Assembly (NCBI RefSeq): GCF_011319475.1
Contig: NZ_RCMC01000194.1
Location: 4,753-11,589 of the forward strand
Length of the DNA: 6,837 nucleotides
From: Candidatus Nitrosotalea sp. FS
Lineage (GTDB): Archaea; Thermoproteota; Nitrososphaeria; Nitrososphaerales; Nitrosopumilaceae
Direction of reading: 5' to 3'
In this document: positions 1-6,064 of the stretch, piece by piece
Layout of the letters: each line of letters starts with the position of its first letter
Position numbering within the stretch: position 1 is the stretch's first letter
Made by a program: the position numbers and the translations under genes
The notes under the pieces: model-generated
Told to the model about the DNA's origin: nothing
Database searches by the model: none
The model's input: the letters and a program-made list of their open reading frames with translations, nothing else

Positions 1-360
1 CACGTAATCTGCTGTATAAAATGTGGCACCATTCTTTTTTGCAATGTCTTTTATTATTGCATCAATTCTGCCATGCCTTGCAAGCTTGATGTCATCCATG
101 CTTGGGCGTTCTCCTTCAAACCTAAGCGTAATGTTGTTCTTCTCTGCCAACTCACGAATTTTCTTTATCTCTTCGAGGCCCACAAAGCCATAATCTTTGT
201 GCTGGGATGCCTGTGATTGTAACTCGTCTAAAACCGCAACCGGTATTATTATCTCACAATTTGTCAATGTACCGGCCTCGATTAACTTGGTAATCTCACC
301 ATCTATTATGATGCTAGTATCTACAACGTATTTTTCCACACGTGTACTCATTTTTGGCAT
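1..360 (-). CDS. PIN-domain ATPase (PINA/PilT-N type), N-terminal PIN domain only
   Basis: The 120 readable codons form a PIN nuclease-like domain and then run off the left edge, so the ATPase and any KH-like tail are not visible. The acidic PIN positions are present: D14 in VVDTSIIIDG, E46 in VAVLDELQSQ, D100 in GRIDAIIKDIA and D118 in TFYTAD. This arrangement, with IIPVAVLDEL and the closing YTADYV, matches the archaeal PIN-plus-ATPase family. A Sulfolobus member, PINA, is reported to promote Holliday-junction migration. That the missing part is an ATPase is inferred from the family, not seen. The start is either ATG at 360 or the in-frame ATG at 351. The AT-rich element at 388-394 reads as a TATA box on this strand too and would give a leader of about 5 nt for the 360 start. 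The gene is divergent from the response regulator. Confidence 0.85.
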   Translation of the reverse strand, partial: MPKMSTRVEKYVVDTSIIIDGEITKLIEAGTLTNCEIIIPVAVLDELQSQASQHKDYGFVGLEEIKKIRELAEKNNITLRFEGERPSMDDIKLARHGRIDAIIKDIAKKNGATFYTADYV

Positions 361-387
361 CTTTTAACCATAACTGTAGCTAAGAAA

Positions 388-394
388 TAATATA
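388..394 (+). promoter_or_regulatory. TATA box for the zinc-ribbon response regulator; may also serve the divergent PIN gene
   Basis: The element taatata is centred at 391, 26 bp upstream of the ATG at 417. That is the spacing expected for an archaeal leaderless mRNA. Read on the minus strand it is tatatta, about 31 bp upstream of the PIN gene ATG, so it could be shared by both divergent genes. There is no Shine-Dalgarno-like sequence before either start. Confidence 0.6.
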
Positions 395-416
395 GTACAA
401 TGTGCTGGACATTTCC

Positions 417-1334
417 ATGACTGGTAGCAAAAATGATATCTTGATAATTGAAGACAGTATGGCTATAACCCTCCTGTTGAGGGATTTTTTAAAAAAATTG
501 GGGTATGAAAATGTAAAGACATGTGATAGCGGCAAGGCCGGAATTCAAACGTTCTCCGATCTTGAAAAGGATGGAAAGCGATCAATAGTGTTACTTGATT
601 TCCATCTTCCTGATATGGATGCAAATGAAGTGATGGCTGGTATATTTGCGATACGTCCTGACGCAAAAATCATTCTTGAAACTGCAGACTCCAAATCTGA
701 TGAACAGATAAAAAATGCTATGCGAGGTGGTGCGTATCTGTATATTGAAAAGCCGATAAGATATGAAAATCTAAAAAATGTATTTGAGACTCTGGAACAG
801 GAACAATCTATTCTTGAGGAAAAACCATCCGGTGATATTGAAAGAATAATCTTGCATCTGAAATCTTCTTCTAGGATAAGTTTTGCAAGACTTGCAGAAT
901 ATTCCAAGACTGAAAAAGATTTACTGGAAAATCATCTTTTGCGTCTTGAAAATGAAAAAAAGATAATGAAACTTTCTGAAATAAAAGAAGTCTCTTGTAC
1001 ACAGTGTGATTCTGTGCGGGTTCTTCCAAATTTCTTCTGTCCTGCCTGTAAAGGCACTAATTTTGTTCAAGGAAAATTGATTGAACATTTCAAATGTGGA
1101 AATGTCTCAATTGAAGATTCCTACAAAGAAAACAAATGCCCGAAATGTCAAAAAGAGATAAAGATCATGGGCGTTGATTACAAGTCAATTGATAATTATT
1201 ACATATGCAGTGACTGTGGAAACAAATTTTCCGATCCGTCTCAAGATTACATATGTGTTAAATGTAACAACAGATTCCCACTGGAAAAAGCAAAATGGGT
1301 TACAAGTACTGGATACAAATCAGTTAGTCTATGA
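417..1334 (+). CDS. Response regulator: receiver domain + winged-helix-like segment + multi-CxxC zinc-binding output (TackOD1-like)
   Basis: This is a 305-residue cytoplasmic regulator. Residues about 6-122 form a complete receiver: acidic pair E12/D13, phosphoacceptor D61 in VLLDFHLPD, T89, and K112-P113. A helical stretch at about 140-187 looks like a winged helix. The C-terminal third carries five CxxC pairs (194/197, 208/211, 241/244, 264/267, 280/283) plus an H-x-x-C at 224/227, enough for two or more zinc sites. The order H-x-x-C-G, CPxC, GVDY, CxxC, CxxC resembles the thaumarchaeal output domain TackOD1; this assignment is from memory. Phosphorylation probably controls a DNA- or protein-binding output, but no target is visible. 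The ATG at 417 is preferred over a GTG at 402 because the TATA box lies 26 bp upstream of it. The start choice does not affect the receiver. Its stop interleaves with the convergent receiver gene. Confidence 0.9.
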   Translation: MTGSKNDILIIEDSMAITLLLRDFLKKLGYENVKTCDSGKAGIQTFSDLEKDGKRSIVLLDFHLPDMDANEVMAGIFAIRPDAKIILETADSKSDEQIKNAMRGGAYLYIEKPIRYENLKNVFETLEQEQSILEEKPSGDIERIILHLKSSSRISFARLAEYSKTEKDLLENHLLRLENEKKIMKLSEIKEVSCTQCDSVRVLPNFFCPACKGTNFVQGKLIEHFKCGNVSIEDSYKENKCPKCQKEIKIMGVDYKSIDNYYICSDCGNKFSDPSQDYICVKCNNRFPLEKAKWVTSTGYKSVSL

Positions 1335-1691
1335 TTGTGTTACATTACTGATTATTTTCAAAACTTCTTGAAAATTAAATGGTTTTAAAACATATGTGTT
1401 AGCGCCTGATCTGATGCATTCTTTTATTGTCTCTTGATTGTCACTAGCTGAAATCATGATTACTTTGGCTTTTGGATTGTGTGAAATAATTTCTTTGAGT
1501 ACTGACAGACCGTCTTTTTTTGGCATTGCCATGTCAAGCAAAACAATGTCCGGTTTTGATTTGATATATTCTTCCAATGCTCCAATTCCACTTGATAATT
1601 CTGCAACCAGATTGTGCTGACCTATGACAAGTATGTCCTTTAAGACCATTCTTATGGCATCAGAATCATCCACTATCATCACGCTGGCCAT
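1329..1691 (-). CDS. CheY-like single-domain response regulator
   Basis: This 120-residue protein is a receiver domain and nothing else. All catalytic positions are present: D8/D9 in MIVDDSD, phosphoacceptor D53 in IVLLDMAMPKKDG, S81 followed by A82 in IMISASD, and K103-P104 in YVLKPF. With no output domain it must act by protein contact. It could be a chemotaxis-type CheY, or an intermediate that passes phosphate to the HPt protein encoded just upstream. No other che genes are in the window, so the phosphorelay role is favoured by context only. The ATG at 1691 has a TATA box centred about 26 bp upstream, which indicates a leaderless message and expression independent of the HPt gene. Its TAG stop (1331-1329) lies inside the last two codons of the convergent regulator gene. 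Confidence 0.93.
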   Translation of the reverse strand: MASVMIVDDSDAIRMVLKDILVIGQHNLVAELSSGIGALEEYIKSKPDIVLLDMAMPKKDGLSVLKEIISHNPKAKVIMISASDNQETIKECIRSGANTYVLKPFNFQEVLKIISNVTQS

Positions 1692-1712
1692 ACAAATTCT
1701 ACCAAGTTTGTA
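1691..1712. repeat. Inverted repeat TACAAA-N10-TTTGTA between the receiver TATA box and start codon
   Basis: Perfect 6-bp arms lie at 1691-1696 and 1707-1712 with a 10-bp spacer. The pair spans the stretch from just below the TATA box to the start codon of the CheY-like gene. Such a position suits an operator for a dimeric repressor, but arms this short can arise by chance in AT-rich DNA. Confidence 0.35.
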
Positions 1713-1713
1713 C

Positions 1714-1721
1714 TATATAAT
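1714..1721 (-). promoter_or_regulatory. TATA box for the CheY-like gene
   Basis: On the minus strand the sequence reads attatata, centred at about 1717.5. It lies 26-27 bp upstream of the first base of the ATG at 1691, so transcription would begin at the start codon. It sits in the 42-bp gap after the HPt stop and gives the receiver gene its own promoter. Confidence 0.65.
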
Positions 1722-1732
1722 TACAAGTGTAA
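1721..1732. promoter_or_regulatory. Palindrome TTACAAGTGTAA next to the receiver TATA box
   Basis: Five-base arms TTACA and TGTAA flank a 2-bp centre. The palindrome overlaps the upstream end of the TATA box, where TFB would contact the BRE, and ends just before the HPt stop codon. It may be a regulator site. No second perfect copy was seen in the window; the nearest resemblance is tacaatgtg at 396-404, beside the other response regulator. Confidence 0.35.
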
Positions 1733-1733
1733 T

Positions 1734-2102
1734 CTAAAATCCTACGATCTGCGGACAAGATTTTCTCACCTGTTTTTTAAAATCATCTATCTGGATATTT
1801 GCCTGTCCGCTAAATAGACCGGACATTATCTTTACTGCATCACTGGTTATTTTGTGAGAACCTTTCAGTGTACCGTGGTTTGAAACATGTTTTAGAACTA
1901 GGTCGCTTATTTTTGCGATTTCGCCCATTTTTTCTTGTTTCATCATAGGTGCCAAACCCTTGATCTTGTGCATGTGTTTTTCAATATCTGTTGATTTTTC
2001 ATAGAGTTGCTCATCATTGGTGCAGGCAAGAAAAATTTCATCTAGGCTGTCTATCTCTGATTGTATCTCTTGTCTTGCTATTCTGAGAAACTCTTCAGAC
2101 AT
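1734..2102 (-). CDS. Stand-alone histidine phosphotransfer (HPt) protein, CheA-P1-like
   Basis: This 122-residue, largely helical protein carries the HPt signature H-x-x-K-G as H45-K-I-K-G49 within EKHMHKIKGLAPMM. That resembles the phosphorylated-histidine helix of CheA P1 domains (H-x-[LI]-K-G). The next helix, GEIAKISDLVLKHV, fits the second core helix. There is no dimerisation, kinase or CheW-like domain, so it cannot phosphorylate itself and must receive phosphate from a partner. The likely role is shuttling phosphate between receiver domains of the neighbouring regulators. This is inferred from family and location. The ATG at 2102 has TATAAAAG on the minus strand at 2130-2123, so the message is probably leaderless. 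The gene is divergent from the sensor kinase and lies 42 bp upstream of the receiver gene on the same strand. Confidence 0.85.
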   Translation of the reverse strand: MSEEFLRIARQEIQSEIDSLDEIFLACTNDEQLYEKSTDIEKHMHKIKGLAPMMKQEKMGEIAKISDLVLKHVSNHGTLKGSHKITSDAVKIMSGLFSGQANIQIDDFKKQVRKSCPQIVGF

Positions 2103-2122
2103 TTTAACTACTTACTAGATAT

Positions 2123-2130
2123 CTTTTATA
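2123..2130 (-). promoter_or_regulatory. TATA box (TATAAAAG) for the HPt gene
   Basis: Read on the minus strand it is TATAAAAG, centred about 25-26 bp upstream of the ATG at 2102. This is the leaderless spacing. It lies 4 bp from the TATA box of the divergent kinase gene. Confidence 0.65.
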
Positions 2131-2134
2131 CTAA

Positions 2135-2142
2135 CTTTTATA
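2135..2142 (+). promoter_or_regulatory. TATA box (CTTTTATA) for the sensor histidine kinase
   Basis: It is centred about 28 bp upstream of the GTG at 2167. This supports that GTG as a leaderless start. A pyrimidine-rich tract with seven consecutive T (2156-2162) runs up to the start codon. The reverse reading is also a good TATA box, so extra minus-strand initiation near 2113 is possible. Confidence 0.6.
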
Positions 2143-2166
2143 CCCGTCTGCTGTCTTTTTTTCTTT

Positions 2167-4041
2167 GTGAAACTGACTCAAAAAACGTACTTTTTACTTG
2201 CAGTGATAATCGGAGTTTCTGCTGTCAACTTTTACTTGTTGATATTTACATCACAACAAAATCAAGACATTCTACACTCTATTAGCTATGCAAGTGATCT
2301 AAAAGTTATAGTCGAAAGAATTGGCGGTACTGCAAATTCTATTGCAGGTGGAAATGAAGGAGACAGGCCAATTCTAGAACAACAACTATCTGATTTTGAT
2401 AATACATATGCACGACTTGGTGTGGGAGGAAATATTGGCGGACTAAATCTAGTCGCGGTTCCACCAGAATTGATTCCAGCATATGCAAAGGTAGGTGATG
2501 CATGGGCTCCATACAAAGACGATGCAGAAAAAATAAAGAAAGAGACCATCTTTGATTCCAAAGTAAAGGATGGATTGACATACGTACTTGGTAAAAACGG
2601 TGATCTGGTGTCACTTGCAAACGGCATCGAAAATGATCTTACTCCACTTGATAGAAATTACAATAAACACAAAATAATTGCACTGGAAATGATAAGTCTT
2701 GCAAAAGATATCGGCGAAAAAACATTATTGTATTCCATTGGTGAGGGGGGAAATGTTACTTCGGCCTTGAAAAAGGATAGGATACTTTTTGGAGCTGATC
2801 TGAAAAAACTGGAGGGATTGCCACTAGATGACCCTGAATATGCAGCCTATGGAATCACTACAGAAACACTGCTTGAAATTCCACGACAAAATTCTGGCTC
2901 TATAAGGCAGATTGACCCAATATGGGAATCTGTCAATGCAAAGCTAGTCTATATTGAATCAAATACATTATTATCAAAAGACTTTGGTGCTGCATTGTCA
3001 AAATTAAATTCGCAAAGAACTGTACTACTCAATGCCACCTCTGACTTTGTAAGCCAATGGAACGGAATCATTGATCTACAGCTGCACGACAAAGTTTTGA
3101 TAGTCCAATTATTCATAATTGCTGACATTGTCGTATTTGTTGCTGTAATACTGTCAATTAGAAAGTCCTTGTCACCTCTTGAAACTTTGACAAAGGCAAT
3201 CAGTCGTATCAAAGAGGGTGTTTATGGAGAAAAAATTATCTACTCTGCAAAAGACGAGATAGGTGAACTGGCGGATACCTTTAACGCAATGTCTATGACA
3301 ATCCAGAAAAAAGAAGAAGAGGCAAAAAAAGTTGAGGTTGCAAAAGATGAATTTCTTGCAATGGTTACGCATGAACTAAAGACTCCGCTTGTACCAATTC
3401 AAGGATACTCTGACATATTACTTGGTGAGCATCTTGGACCGCTAAATACGACACAAAAAGAAAGACTCAGGATAATCAGTTCAAGTGCCACCACTTTACT
3501 ACAACTCATCTCTGATTTACTTGATGCGCAGAAACTTGAACTAGGGCAACTTAGAATCAAAAAAGAGAAAAACAATCTCAAGGAAACAATCGAAAAAACG
3601 ATACTTGGAATGCACCCGCAGGCAATTGCAGATGATATTTCACTTACTTTTACTCAGAAAAACGATGTCTATGCATTTTATGATGAGGATAGACTGAAAC
3701 AAGTATTGAACAACCTGATAAAAAATAGTCTAAAGGCAACTTCTCCAAAGACCGGTAAGGTGGAGGTAAAACTTGAAGAAAAAAATAATGAAGTTGTGGT
3801 CTCAGTCATAGATAATGGTAGAGGAATACCTCCTGACGCAAAAGACCAGATCTTTAAAAAATTCTACCAGGCTGATACCACAAGTACCAGGGAAAAAGGA
3901 GGTAGTGGCCTTGGCCTATCTATCTGTAAAGGAATTGTAGAAGCACACGGTGGCACAATATGGATGGAAAGTGAGATGTCCAAAGGAACTACCTTCTCAT
4001 TTACAATTCCAAAAACAGAGACAAATAGAACGCCAATATAG
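2167..4041 (+). CDS. Membrane sensor histidine kinase (PilJ/NarX-like sensor, HAMP, HisKA, HATPase_c)
   Basis: This 624-residue kinase has a short KLTQK cytoplasmic tail and TM1 at about 7-27. An extracytoplasmic helical sensor spans about 28-308, followed by TM2 at about 309-331, HAMP at about 332-383 and a HisKA dimerisation domain with H402 in THELKTPL. The E-x-x-T after the histidine suggests phosphatase activity as well. The ATP-binding domain has an N box (N516, N520), G1 DNGRGI (549-554), F box FKKFYQ (563-568) and G2 GGSGLGL (578-584), so all catalytic motifs are intact. The sensor recalls PilJ/NarX domains (W113 in DAWAPY, DFDNTYARL at 76-84) and seems internally duplicated. The ligand is unknown. 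There is no fused receiver. The GTG start is supported by the TATA box, and TM1 follows within a few residues. The next in-frame ATG would delete TM1. The gene is divergent from the HPt gene, probably its phosphorelay partner. Confidence 0.95.
   Translation: MKLTQKTYFLLAVIIGVSAVNFYLLIFTSQQNQDILHSISYASDLKVIVERIGGTANSIAGGNEGDRPILEQQLSDFDNTYARLGVGGNIGGLNLVAVPPELIPAYAKVGDAWAPYKDDAEKIKKETIFDSKVKDGLTYVLGKNGDLVSLANGIENDLTPLDRNYNKHKIIALEMISLAKDIGEKTLLYSIGEGGNVTSALKKDRILFGADLKKLEGLPLDDPEYAAYGITTETLLEIPRQNSGSIRQIDPIWESVNAKLVYIESNTLLSKDFGAALSKLNSQRTVLLNATSDFVSQWNGIIDLQLHDKVLIVQLFIIADIVVFVAVILSIRKSLSPLETLTKAISRIKEGVYGEKIIYSAKDEIGELADTFNAMSMTIQKKEEEAKKVEVAKDEFLAMVTHELKTPLVPIQGYSDILLGEHLGPLNTTQKERLRIISSSATTLLQLISDLLDAQKLELGQLRIKKEKNNLKETIEKTILGMHPQAIADDISLTFTQKNDVYAFYDEDRLKQVLNNLIKNSLKATSPKTGKVEVKLEEKNNEVVVSVIDNGRGIPPDAKDQIFKKFYQADTTSTREKGGSGLGLSICKGIVEAHGGTIWMESEMSKGTTFSFTIPKTETNRTPI
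4034..4040 (+). promoter_or_regulatory. Possible weak TATA box for the tldD block
   Basis: The sequence caatata overlaps the end of the kinase gene and is centred 26 bp upstream of the tldD ATG. That spacing would allow a leaderless internal promoter. The match is weak, and read-through from the kinase gene across only 21 bp is an alternative. Confidence 0.3.
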
Positions 4042-4062
4042 GATACCAGTCTGGTAAATGCC

Positions 4063-5481
4063 ATGTCGCTTGAAGATTATGCTGATAAGGCAGTCAAAAT
4101 TGCACTTGATTTTGGCTCTCAGTATTGTGACGTAAGGGCAGAAGTTGTAAAGACATCAGGATTTGTAATTGAAAACGGCGAGGTTGAAAATTCTGTCTTG
4201 TCAAATGATTCTGGTCTTGGAATCAGAGTGCTAGTAAATGGCGCTTGGGGATTTTATTCTGTCTCTATGCCGCATTCGTTTGATGATATCCAACAGAATA
4301 TTGTGGATACCATAAAAACTGCAAGATATTATTCTGAAAATAAGAAACAAAAGATATGTCTAGCAGAAGTTCGCTCTTTTACTGACAAAGTACATTTCAA
4401 GATGATGGTTGAACCAAATATTGAAGAAATGGTAAAAATTGGTCTTGAATCTGACAAGATAATTCATGACAAAAAAAGAATAATCAAATCATCCGTATCA
4501 ATGCACCATGACAAATTTCACAAATATTTTGTAAACAGTGAGGGATCAAAAATCACTCAAGACTTTGATGACGTCATGGCAAATTTATCCGCAACATCGC
4601 ACTATTCTGGATTGACACAATCTGTTAGCACAACAGAAGGGGGAAGGGGAGGGCTTGAAATGATTACTGGAAAAAATGACATTCTTGCAGCCTCTAGAGA
4701 AATATCTGAAAAAGCAGATGCACTGCTTGATGCAAAAACAGTAAAAGAAGAAAAAGCAACAGTGGTAATGAATCCCGACTTTGTTGCATTACTTTCTCAT
4801 GAGATTCTTGGTCACCCATCTGAGGCAGACCGAGTACTTGGAAAAGAGATGGCATGGGCAGGAGGTGCATGGTGGGCAGGAAAACTTGGAACAAAAATTG
4901 GCTCTTCTGAACTTAATGTAATTGATGATCCTACAATTCCTTCTAGTCTTGGATGGTACAGGTATGACGACGAAGGAGTACCTGCAACAAAGAAAATACT
5001 TGTAGAGGATGGGATCTTGAGCAACCACATGCAAAGTCGGGAGACTGCCTCTCTTTTTGACACTATTCCAAATTCATCGATGCGTGCAACTGGGTATTCG
5101 TTTATGCCTCTTGTGAGAATGGCATGCACTTGCATCGCACCTGGAAATTGGAATCCTGATGAAATGATTAAAGACGTAAAAAATGGATTTTTGATCTGTA
5201 ACATGAAAATACCATCAATAGATATGATGAGGTATAACTGGAGCATCTCTTGCCAATATGCGCAAAAAATTGAAAACGGAGAACTTGGTGAACTGTTAAG
5301 AGATGTCATTGTGATGGGCAACTCGCCAGAGTTTTTTGATTCCATTGATGCAAGAGGAAAAGATTTCACTGTTAGGCCTATTGGAAACTGCGGCAAGGGC
5401 GACCCAATGCAAATAATGAGGATGGGGAATGGTGGTCCACATATACGTGGCAAATCAATTGTAAAAAGTGTGGCAACATAA
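4063..5481 (+). CDS. tldD: TldD/PmbA-family zinc metalloprotease, TldD subunit
   Basis: This 472-residue protein is full length for the family (typically about 450-480). It carries the TldD zinc motif H-E-x-x-x-H as H246-E-I-L-G-H251, followed by PSEAD. The TldD C-terminal region contains C443 in GNCGKGDPMQ, the expected third metal ligand, and then GGPHIRGKS. The N-terminal half contains the family's DVRAE and IENGE strands. TldD works with TldE/PmbA as a soluble heterodimeric peptidase that degrades unfolded peptides and, in bacteria, matures some modified peptides. The presence of HExxxH marks this copy as the catalytic TldD, because TldE lacks the motif. No TldE gene adjoins it, so its partner would have to be elsewhere. 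The ATG at 4063 lies 21 bp after the kinase stop. The gene ends 1 bp before the uracil-DNA glycosylase. Confidence 0.95.
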   Translation: MSLEDYADKAVKIALDFGSQYCDVRAEVVKTSGFVIENGEVENSVLSNDSGLGIRVLVNGAWGFYSVSMPHSFDDIQQNIVDTIKTARYYSENKKQKICLAEVRSFTDKVHFKMMVEPNIEEMVKIGLESDKIIHDKKRIIKSSVSMHHDKFHKYFVNSEGSKITQDFDDVMANLSATSHYSGLTQSVSTTEGGRGGLEMITGKNDILAASREISEKADALLDAKTVKEEKATVVMNPDFVALLSHEILGHPSEADRVLGKEMAWAGGAWWAGKLGTKIGSSELNVIDDPTIPSSLGWYRYDDEGVPATKKILVEDGILSNHMQSRETASLFDTIPNSSMRATGYSFMPLVRMACTCIAPGNWNPDEMIKDVKNGFLICNMKIPSIDMMRYNWSISCQYAQKIENGELGELLRDVIVMGNSPEFFDSIDARGKDFTVRPIGNCGKGDPMQIMRMGNGGPHIRGKSIVKSVAT

Positions 5482-5482
5482 A

Positions 5483-6064
5483 ATGTCTGAAAAGCTAGAT
5501 GATATAAAAAACAGAGTAATATCTTGCACCAACTGCAGTCTCTCAAAATCACGAACAAATGCAGTACCTGGAAATGGAAATTATCATTCAGATGTAATTT
5601 TTGTTGGAGAAGCTCCTGGAAGAAATGAGGACCTTCAGGGCAAGCCCTTTGTTGGTACTGCAGGACAAATTCTTTCTGAGGCACTAGAGTATGCTGGATT
5701 CACACGGGACCAGGTGTATATTACAAATGTTGTAAAATGCAGACCGCCAAACAACAGGCAGCCTATAACAGAAGAGCGCGCTGCATGCAGGCCATATCTT
5801 TCAGAAGAACTGGAAATAATAAAACCAAAAATAATTTGTATTCTAGGAAACACTGCATATAGTTCATTACTTGATGGTAGTGAGATAACAAAAAACCGTG
5901 GCAAGATTGTAAAAAACAATGGCCTTCTTTATTTTGTCACTGTCCACCCTGCAGCGGTAATCTACAATCCAAGTCTCAGGCAGGTTCTAAAAGATGATTT
6001 TGTATTTCTTGCCAAATCTTTGGATAAATTAAGAAAGGGTTTGGACGTAGAAATTTCACAATGA
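5483..6064 (+). CDS. udg: Family-4 (type a) uracil-DNA glycosylase with [4Fe-4S] cluster
   Basis: This 193-residue DNA repair enzyme removes uracil from DNA, starting base excision repair of deaminated cytosine. Motif A is GEAPGRNED (42-50), followed by GKPFVGTAG. Motif B is HPAAVIYNP (155-163). The four cluster cysteines are C15, C18, C86 and C102, and TNVVKCRPPNNR (81-92) is typical of the family. Length and motif order fit an intact archaeal enzyme. The ATG at 5483 is chosen over an in-frame GTG at 5468. The latter lies inside tldD, and the ATG start begins with a standard N-terminal helix before C15. Only 1 bp separates it from the tldD stop, and its own TGA overlaps the next start, so it is probably translated from a shared mRNA. 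No Shine-Dalgarno sequence is visible. Confidence 0.96.
   Translation: MSEKLDDIKNRVISCTNCSLSKSRTNAVPGNGNYHSDVIFVGEAPGRNEDLQGKPFVGTAGQILSEALEYAGFTRDQVYITNVVKCRPPNNRQPITEERAACRPYLSEELEIIKPKIICILGNTAYSSLLDGSEITKNRGKIVKNNGLLYFVTVHPAAVIYNPSLRQVLKDDFVFLAKSLDKLRKGLDVEISQ

Larger units (their letters stand above)
2123..2143. repeat. Direct repeat CTTTTATAC x2, 12-bp period, forming back-to-back TATA boxes
   Basis: Exact 9-bp copies lie at 2123-2131 and 2135-2143 with a 3-bp spacer. One copy is correctly placed as a TATA box for the HPt gene and the other for the kinase gene. Confidence 0.7.

Noticed and set aside
545..907. A 120-codon open frame antisense to the response regulator
   Set aside because: It lies fully opposite a receiver domain with all catalytic residues. 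Its product is serine/phenylalanine-rich with no motif.
1734..2102. HPt protein as a fragment of a broken CheA
   Set aside because: It has its own TATA box, start and stop and a compact HPt length. No downstream CheA P3-P5 remnants are present, since the next gene is a complete receiver.
2156..2162. The seven-T run as a transcription terminator on the plus strand
   Set aside because: No plus-strand gene ends upstream of it. It lies between the kinase TATA box and start, so it is more likely part of the initiation region.
2061..2285. A 74-codon plus-strand frame across the HPt/kinase promoter region
   Set aside because: It overlaps both the HPt start and the kinase N-terminus in another frame, encodes a low-complexity Cys/Leu/Phe-rich peptide, and has no promoter at its start.
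4812..5684. A 290-codon open frame on the minus strand antisense to tldD and the uracil glycosylase gene
   Set aside because: It shows no recognisable domain and its composition is unnatural (rich in F, S, P, L). It lies opposite two genes with clear family motifs, so it is a by-product of their codon use.
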